DNA of 64,000 bases from Anadara kagoshimensis (Eukaryota; Mollusca; Bivalvia; Arcoida; Arcidae), in the NCBI GenBank assembly GCA_021292105.1, contig CM037871.1, positions 52,931,261 through 52,995,260 of the forward strand, written 5' to 3'. Both the position numbers and the translations under genes were made by a program. Under the pieces are notes generated by a model, which saw nothing but the letters and a program-made list of their open reading frames with translations, had not been told where the DNA came from and made no database searches. This document shows, piece after piece, positions 12,301 through 21,300 of the stretch (position 1 is the first letter of the stretch; every line of letters begins with the position of its first letter).

Positions 12301-15300
12301 TTTAATTTTCCACACTTTTATATTTTTACAAAGAATATTTTCATGTTATGCATTATCAATAATTTCTTATTATGGGTTCTGAGATAAAATTTGGAAGTCT
12401 GAATTGCAGGGGACTTTTTTCCGATAATTTAAAAAGAAGGGATATATTTAATAGATGTAGAAAAAACTACATATTTCCTTTTTAATAGATACGCATAGTA
12501 CAAAAGAGGTCGAAAGTTTCTGGAGAGCAGAATGGGGTTATGAAGCAAAATTTTGCTCTTATGCCAGTAACAGTCGTGGTGTTGCGATATTATTTAAAAA
12601 TTCGTTTCAGTGCGAGATTTTAAATGAAATAAAAGACCCGATGGGAAATTTTTTAATACTAGAAATTAAAACACAGAATAAAAGAATAACAATTGCTGCA
12701 GTTTATGGACCAAACACTGACCAGCCAAATTTTTTTCAGAACCTCAAAAATAATATTAATATTTTCGAAAATTCTTCTATTATAATAGGTGGGGACTTTA
12801 ATGTTCCACTTGATTATGAACTCGACACAAAGAATTATGTTCATAAAAATAACCCTAAATCACATGAAAAATACTTGAAATTATTGCTGAACTAGACTTA
12901 AAAGATATATGGAGAGATTCGAACCCAGATTTTTTTAAATACACATGGCGGGGACCAAGAGAAAAAAATCAAAAATTCAGTAGGATAGATTATTTTTTAG
13001 TATCTTCAGATTTACAACCCTTTATTTATGATTCTGACATTGATATATGTTATAGATCAGATCACTCCCCAGTAAGGATAAGTTTTAAATTTTTAGAACA
13101 TGAAAAAGGAAGGGGCACTTGGAAGTTTAACAACGGTCTTCTTTATGACAAAACTTACATTGACTTGGCTAAAGAATGTATACGTAATACTATAGATCAA
13201 TATGCGACTGATGAATCCGGTGAAAATTTTTCAATAAATGACCAACTTCTATGGGAAACAATAAAATTAATGTTAAGGGGTAAAACAATCTCCTATAGTT
13301 CTCACAAAAAGAAACGTTCTATGGAAAAAGAAAAACAATTGGAAAATAAATTAAAACAATATTATGAAAATGAAATTGACGCTTCGGCTACTGATATTGA
13401 AAAAGTCCAAGATGATCTTAAAGAGCTTCGAGATGAAAGAATTAGGGGTTTAGTTCTGAGAGCAAAAGCAAGATGGTTGGTTGAGGGGGATAAAAGTAGC
13501 AAATTTTTTTGTAATTTAGAGAAAAGAAATTTTACAGAAAAAATCATGTCAAAACTAATCATAGAGGACAATATAGAAATAACTGATCAACAGAAAATAA
13601 TGGCATCTCAAAAATCGTTTTACCAATCCCTGTATTCCTCACGTAATTTACAAACTCTTGACAAAGAAGACTTATTTTTCAATAGTGATAATCCCTTTAT
13701 TAATAAACTCAGTGACGTTGACTCAGAATCTTTAGAAGGAAAAATAACTGAATCTGAATGTTCATGTGCATTAAATAATATGAAAAACGGTAAATCACCA
13801 GGTCTCGACGGTTTTACAATAGAGTTTTATAAATTTTTTTGGAAAGACATTAAGGATTTTGTTGTTAAATCAATTAATTATGGGTATAAAAATGGATCTT
13901 TTTCGGTGTCACAACGACAAGGTGTTATCACGTGCATACCAAAAGAGGGTAAATCAAAATTTTATTTGAAAAACTGGAGACCAATATCTTTATTGAACGT
14001 AGATTACAAAATTGCTTCCGCGGCTATTGCTGAACGAATTAAACAAAAACTAAATATTATTATCAGTGAAACACAGACTGGCTTTTTAAAGGTAAGGTAT
14101 ATTGGGGAATCAACAAGACTTATTTTAGATATCATAGATAGAACAGAGGCTGGAAAAATACCAGGAGTTCTTTTACTGTTGGATTTTGAAAAGGCATTTG
14201 ACTCAATAGAATGGTCATTTATTGAAAAATCTCTAAGGTTTTTTGGCTTTGGTGAGTCCATAATTAAATGGTTTAACACCTTTTATTCTGGAATCACAAG
14301 TTGTATTCAATATAATGGACATTGTTCCGACTTTTTTCCAATAGAACGAGGGGTTCGACAAGGGGATCCTTTATCTCCTTACCTCTTTATTATTGCTGCT
14401 GAATTACTCAGTGCCGCAATTAAGCAAGACCCAAATATTAATGGTATCTCAATTAATGACTCGGAATATTTAATATCGCAATATGCCGACGACACCTGCC
14501 TCCTGCTTAACCCAGACGAAACTTCATTAAACTCTACTATTAAATTACTAGACCACTTTGCAGACTGTTCTGGCTTAAGAGCAAATTTTGATAAAACGGA
14601 GGCAATATGGATTGGTGTAAGGAGGGGTTGTGGTGAAGAATTGGAAACAGTAAAACCATTAAGATGGAATCACGAAGGAGTATTTAAACTATTAGGTATA
14701 AAATTTAACTTGAACAAAACCCCTATTTACATTGATAACTATATTGAAAAATTAACTTGTTTCAAAAAATTACTTTTATCTTGGTCGTATCGAAATTTAA
14801 CAACGATTGGTAAAACTACAGTTATTAAGTCACTTGCCCTTCCAATACTTATCCAAGTACTAACAGCTCTTCCGGATCCTCCACCTAGTATAACGAATGA
14901 GATTCAAAAAACTATTTTTAACTTTATATGGAATGGAAACACAGATAAAGTCAAAAGAAACATCATGTATTGTGATCAAGCTGATGGAGGACTACGTGTC
15001 CCCCATATCGAATCTTTTTATAGATCTCTGAAAATGACGTGGATTAAAAAACTTATAGATCCTTTCAATAAGTCACCATGGAAATTATTATTATCAGATA
15101 TAACTGAACAATTCGGAGGTTATGAAATACTCTTCTTAGATGAATCCGGTATAAAAAGTTTCTCTAATAAGCTCCCCGCGTTTTGGATGGATGTTCTCGA
15201 AAACTGGGCTAGACTTCAAACCAATGCCACCACAACCCCTGCAGATATTCTGTCGCAACCTCTTTGGTACAACCAATTTATCACAATTGATAATAAAATG

Positions 15301-18300
15301 ATCTTTAATAAAGAGATGTTACACAAGGGCATATTTTTTATCAATGATATTGTAAATGTGCAAGGAGAGATTTTGAACTGCAAGGAATGCATGGATATTT
15401 ATCAAGTTCGTCTAAAAGACTTTGATTATATACGTTTAGTCCACGCTATACCAAAAGAATGGAAGCAAAAAATAAGAGGCGTTAAAAAGATAACAGAAAT
15501 AAAAAATGATTATATACAAATTCTTAAAAAATATGAAAAAGTTACCAAACCCTTTTACAATATGTATCTAAAGAAAGTAATAGAATATCCTACTCGTGTA
15601 AAAGAATCATATCACAATAAACTAAATTGCTATTTTGAAGTTAATATTTGGAAAGAAATATATAGATCGCCTTTTAGGATAACTGACGATTCTAAATTGC
15701 AATCCTTGCAGTTCAAAATTAACCATAACATTATATTTACCAATGCCAGGCTTTACAAATGTAAATTAATTGACACAGAGTTATGTACATTCTGTTTTGA
15801 GACTAAGGAAACAATTATACATATGTTTTGTGAGTGTATACATACTAAATCTATCTGGTATCGCCTTCTGCAGGATCTCAGAGATAAATGCAACATTGAA
15901 ATCAAGAAGAAAACCGAAAATTTCTTATTTGGTATTTATGATGATCCTCGACACTATAGCATTAATTTATGTTTTCTGATTATAAAATCTTACATCTATC
16001 TCTGTAGAGCCAGAAAGACGATACCAAACTACCTAGGTGCTTTACTTTATTTAAAAAATCATATGACAATAGAAATATTCTCCTCTTTTATGTATCCCTC
16101 TAAAAAGGCAAATTTAATTAGATCAAAATGGAAAGTAATTGAAAAACTCTTTGTGGAAATGTAATAATGATGTAATATTTTGTATCTGTATGTTATATGT
16201 TTTTTTTTGTTAATAGTATGGAAGGACAATAAAAATATTATTTCCAAAAAAATTGTGAAAATCTTTAGATAACATCTTCTCTGAAGTGATAATGTTTCTT
16301 GTAAAACATACTTAATGCACCTAGTTTCAGATTTGCACAAATCGTCTCTGTACTGGTCAAAATGATGACATGGCAAAGAACTAAAGGGGGGAATTGTTAG
16401 TATTTTAGGAAACTATAAATTTTTGTATAAGCATGTATATTACAATATTGTAGGTAATGGCATAAAGATCATTTTGATATGAAGGTCATGGGTTCAAAGG
16501 TTAAGGTCACAGATACAACCGGATACTGAAATGATTATTTATCTCGAAAGTTATACGCGTTTTCCATACGCATGTATATTAGAATATTGTAGGATTGTAA
16601 TCGATGTTGAAATATTGCAGGCCCTCGCAATGCAGATGAAAATGCAGATAAAAGACACAACGATTGACGAAGCGACAATGAAAATCGCTGTAAGAACAGC
16701 TTTTTCAAGTTTACCCGAGGATGATATAGTAAGTGCTTTTGAATGATAAAACTTTGTCATGCTGAGTGTCCATCGATGTTTGACATGGTACATAGGGTCG
16801 TGTCACCTGCTTTAACCTGTATGACGTTTTTATGACACTTAAACTCTGCATCAGTACTTGATTGATATTTTAAAATTCGACTTAAGACACTCCATTGAAG
16901 GGTGGAATATATATACAATTAGTTATTTTGTAGCTATATGATTTTAAAACTGAAGGTATACAGATTTACAGGAAAAACATAGCTTTTTTTACCATAGACT
17001 GTGCTTTCGAATATAATATTCAGTCAATCTTTAACTATATTTTTTCAGGATTTTGTTTTCAAACTGGAAAAATCATGGCTGTAATTTTCCTATGTAAATT
17101 AAAACAAAGTATTAATAGTATGCGCAATATATATATTTTACATACGTAGTATATTATGTTATATGCCTGACATTAGTAATTGGGGTTTTCTTTAGGAGGC
17201 GATATTAGAGTTTGTGAAAAAACCAGAAATACTTGCATTTAATGTTGCCGACATTTTGAAAGAAAAAATACATAAAGAAATACGTGGATCTAACTTGCCA
17301 AACATAGGTACACGAGTGAAACGTGGACCCGATTGGAGCTGGCAAGACCAAGACTCTGGTGGGCCTGGGACGGTTATTGGACACCAACAAGAAGGTATAC
17401 AGTCCACATCAGTTTATTATTGTCAAATTTTTAAAACAACTATCATAGAACATCCTACAGTACATCAACTATCTAATGAACTTAAATTGTATTGAAATTT
17501 TAAGAACAAAAAACCATCCAAAAAAACCAAAAACATGTCAATATGTGTCAAAACCAAAATCCTAAAGTAAAGTAAAAACTTTGAAGCTGGCAATTAAGGT
17601 TATACATGTGAACTTTCTACAGGGAAATGAGGCTATGTCGTACGGAAGGGTAAGCACATTCTGTCACGTGTAATTAAAATTAGGAAACCAAGGAACACGG
17701 AACCATGCAATACTTTGTATCTACATACAAAAAAATTAAATATGCAACACTTTGCTAAAAGTTGCATGTTAACGTTTTCATCCATACTGTCGATATTTAA
17801 TATACCTATATATCTGTATTTGTTTCGTTGAATTTCTCTCTACTTGTATTATAAGGTGTGGTGTTCGTTGAATGGGATGGAAATGGCAGACACAATACAT
17901 ATAAATATGGTCACAACAATAAATATGATTTAACGGTTATTGATAAACCAAGGTCATTGGGACCAGACGAATTAATAGCAACCGGATGTGCTGTCAGACG
18001 TGGTAAGTATATTATGTAACATATAAAACACAAACATACCAAATCCTTGTCCAAATTACATCCGATCCCAAAGCAAAGTAAACTGACAAACTAAAGTAAA
18101 CATGTGAGCTGCCATCAGAAAAGTGAGGTTGGCTACTCCGGAAGGGTAAGCTCTTCCTGTTAAGATAGCTACACACGAAATAAATGTAATATATTGTGCA
18201 TATCATTTTCGTTTACGGATGGGTATAAACGTTGTACCTCAAATATATAGAGAATCGTGTAATTTTGAATTTTTTGAAGAAGGTGAATAAATCTCATAAT

Positions 18301-21300
18301 GCAACGAAACTTGTCTGTAATCTTGTACTACACTTGTTTAATAAAACCTAAAGTGTGAACGCTAATGAAGGTTAAGTTATACTGTATCTAGGAAAACTAA
18401 CTCTTGATCTCTCTTATTATTATAAAATATAAGTATTATCATTATTTATTGCCTTATTTACCTGACAAATCTTTTGATGGATAATAAGTATTGCAGGGTA
18501 CGACCAAATCACTTTGATACCTGCTCTGCTTATCATTCAATTAAGAAGTTATCTAAGAATAATTAATATTATTATTTATTGATTATTTAATTGATTTATT
18601 TATTCACTTATTTGCATTTATATATCTTTTGGAAATCTGTTGTTTTCATATCATTAAAAACTCTTGAAAACTGATATTGTTCTAGGTCCTGACTGGAAGT
18701 GGGATAATCAGGATGGTGGTGATGGGACCATAGGTTATGTCTTTAAGGTTGAAGCGAACGGATGGATTTTGGTAAAAAAAAATTAACATTTTCTTAATTT
18801 TATCAGTTCTATTTGTTAAATGTTTCAAATAATTTTTCGGTTTAAAAATACATATTTATGAGGATTTATGTTTGGTTTTTGATATTCAAAGTGGCGCCAT
18901 ATAATGACAAAAATAAAATGCATTGTAAAATTGCAATAATGCTTATACTATTTAAATACAAGAATTCACATTTATGCACATATGCCAAGTAGGGGTTATG
19001 GAAATCGTTGTTTATCCTATAACAACTAAAAAAACAAATATACCAACAAATATTCCAAATCACAATCCCAAAGCAAAGGAAAGACTTTGAAACGGGCAAA
19101 TACAGTTAAATACGTAAACCTCCTCTAGGGTAAACCTAATTGGTCATTTTAAGCAGCGAAATCGATTTCTATTGTTTCACATTAATATAAACCGTTATTA
19201 TTTCTTAAATTGTCATTTACTCCTACACACTTTCTTTAACATTTTGTCATTTTTAACAACCGATATATTCCAATGAGTCGTTCGTTTATTGCTGATTTTA
19301 ATAAAGGAAACAAAATTTAAATAACTTAAAACAAAAAACAAACATACCAATCTATGTCAAAATCGCAAAGCAAAGTAAAAACTATTTAAAAGCTAGCAAA
19401 TTAAGTCATATATAATATAATGGTCTTCTCTTTCATCAAATTTTTACAATTTCTGTATTCTAAAGGTTCGGTGGCCAAATGGCAAAATGCGTAACTATCG
19501 TTTTGGAGCAGAAGATAGCTTCGATCTCATTATATGGTAAGTCTACGTACAATTCATTTTATTACCTACAAAAAGATGTATGATTTATATTTTACTATGA
19601 ATATACCATTAATTAGGTGTATATTCTGTTTTTCGACATTTTTATATTTATGATGCAATTATTGACGAACCTACCTTTAATTAAAATACTTAAAACCCTT
19701 TTTTAAACTTATAAACTTATATAAATGTATATAAAATCATCAATCAAAAACAAACAAAATAGTCCATGTCCGAATCACAATCCAGAAACAACAGAAGCAA
19801 AGTAATAACTTTGCAACTGACAAGTTAATTTGAACTTCCAGTAGAGAAGTGGGGCAGAGCAGTCGTAGTCAAGGATTTAGATATTTCATGAATTTGTCGT
19901 GTATGGGAAAGAAAAATAGGAGTCAGAATACACACATATTTCAATCGTTTTGTTATGACACATTCTGCTAAACAAATTTAATTTCGCCTTTATCCCTAAT
20001 ATACACATTAAAACATAACATTGGATTATAATGTATATAATTAAATTTTAATACTATCCAGTGTTGTAAATTGTTTATATCTATGATCCCATAGACAAAA
20101 TTTTTTGAAGCATGTCGGAACTACTTTTTATTTCTACGATGACGTCATTGACGTATTGTTTACATGACGTCATATTGTGCAGAAAATGTTCATGCAAGGC
20201 TAGCTACCGGCGGTTGCCATTGGCGCTGGTTTTTTGTTTCATGTGTATAATTTAGATTACATGAATGTTATGAATATTGAACTTAGCTTTGAATTTAATT
20301 ATAAGGAATGATTGTAATTGTTTTCTATCTATGGGGTCATATTTTTGAAAATTAAATTATTTTTACAGTGATGAAAATGATTTGAAAGACTTCAGTTCAA
20401 AGCAATCAACATCACAGACAACACCTGCTACAAGTTCTGGTTCCAGAAAAAGACAAGATAGATCTAATACTGATGAAGTCACTGGAGCTGCAGCGTCTGG
20501 GCCATCTCATAGGGAAAGTGTACAAAAAGAAAGGAAAGCGAGCACAGATGGAACAATCCTCTCATCTGAATCGACAACAGGTACATCAACTACTACAAGA
20601 AAAGCTAGTGTTACTACTAAAACAACACCTGTGCCAACGAATACAAAGAGTCTTGATACAACCATCTCTACCAAAAGCAGAGGACATCCGTCCAGTCCAA
20701 GTAGGGCCATATCGAAAAAGGAAAGGAGTAGAAAGGATGAAATTATTATAATGCCAGCAGATGATAAACGAGGACACAGCGATAAAGGAAATGAATCAAA
20801 ACCTTTGACGCTTGCAAATAAACAGGGTATGATGGCATGTTTTCTTAAATTTCTTAACACTTACGTTTACCATACATTCGTGTTTAATTCTCTGTATTCT
20901 GAAACAGAAAAGATTACAAAACACAATAGAATGGTGACCTCATGTTCCGGTTGTTGCCACGAAGATAGATGGGTAATTTGAAGCATGTAAAGATAAAAAC
21001 GGTTATTTGTCATTGTTTGAATTTTCGGAATGTAAAGTGCTGAGTGTTAGCACTAGGAGTTATTTTCAATTCCATATTCTTTAGGTTTATCCTGTTCACA
21101 TTAACTCATCATTTGCATTATATGCCTGTATGATCAATAATCTTGATCAATATAACCTCTTTAATACTTTCCTAGTCATCTATATCATGTTTGAAGATAT
21201 ATTTGCATACATAGTGGATATGTACTTTATATACATCGTTCACTTCAGGAATAAATCAATGTCTAATTTTCTATTGTTAACTTTCCATTTCTATGCAGCA

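Larger units (their letters stand above)
9836..16248 (+). mobile_element. near-full-length L1/Tx1-type LINE carrying an extra NADAR ORF, in copy A intron
   Basis: Comparison with the equivalent intron in copy B (55232-56163) shows a clean insertion. AAAATTGTGAAA at 9824-9835 is repeated at 16249-16260, a target-site duplication of about 12 bp. The element runs from a 5' UTR (9836-10121) through ORF1 (10122-10843), a spacer with a NADAR ORF (11581-12018), ORF2 (12372-16164) and a short 3' UTR with AATAAA and an A-rich end. It landed inside an older mollusc dispersed repeat. The TSD lies outside the NADAR ORF, so that ORF moved with the element. Three one-base frame breaks lie in its ORFs. Confidence 0.88.

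Noticed and set aside
20827..20981. C-terminal extension of the Ser/Thr-rich exon to the stop at 20981
   Set aside because: A donor at 20826/20827 joins the WWE exon in phase in both copies, and the extension has no recognisable fold.
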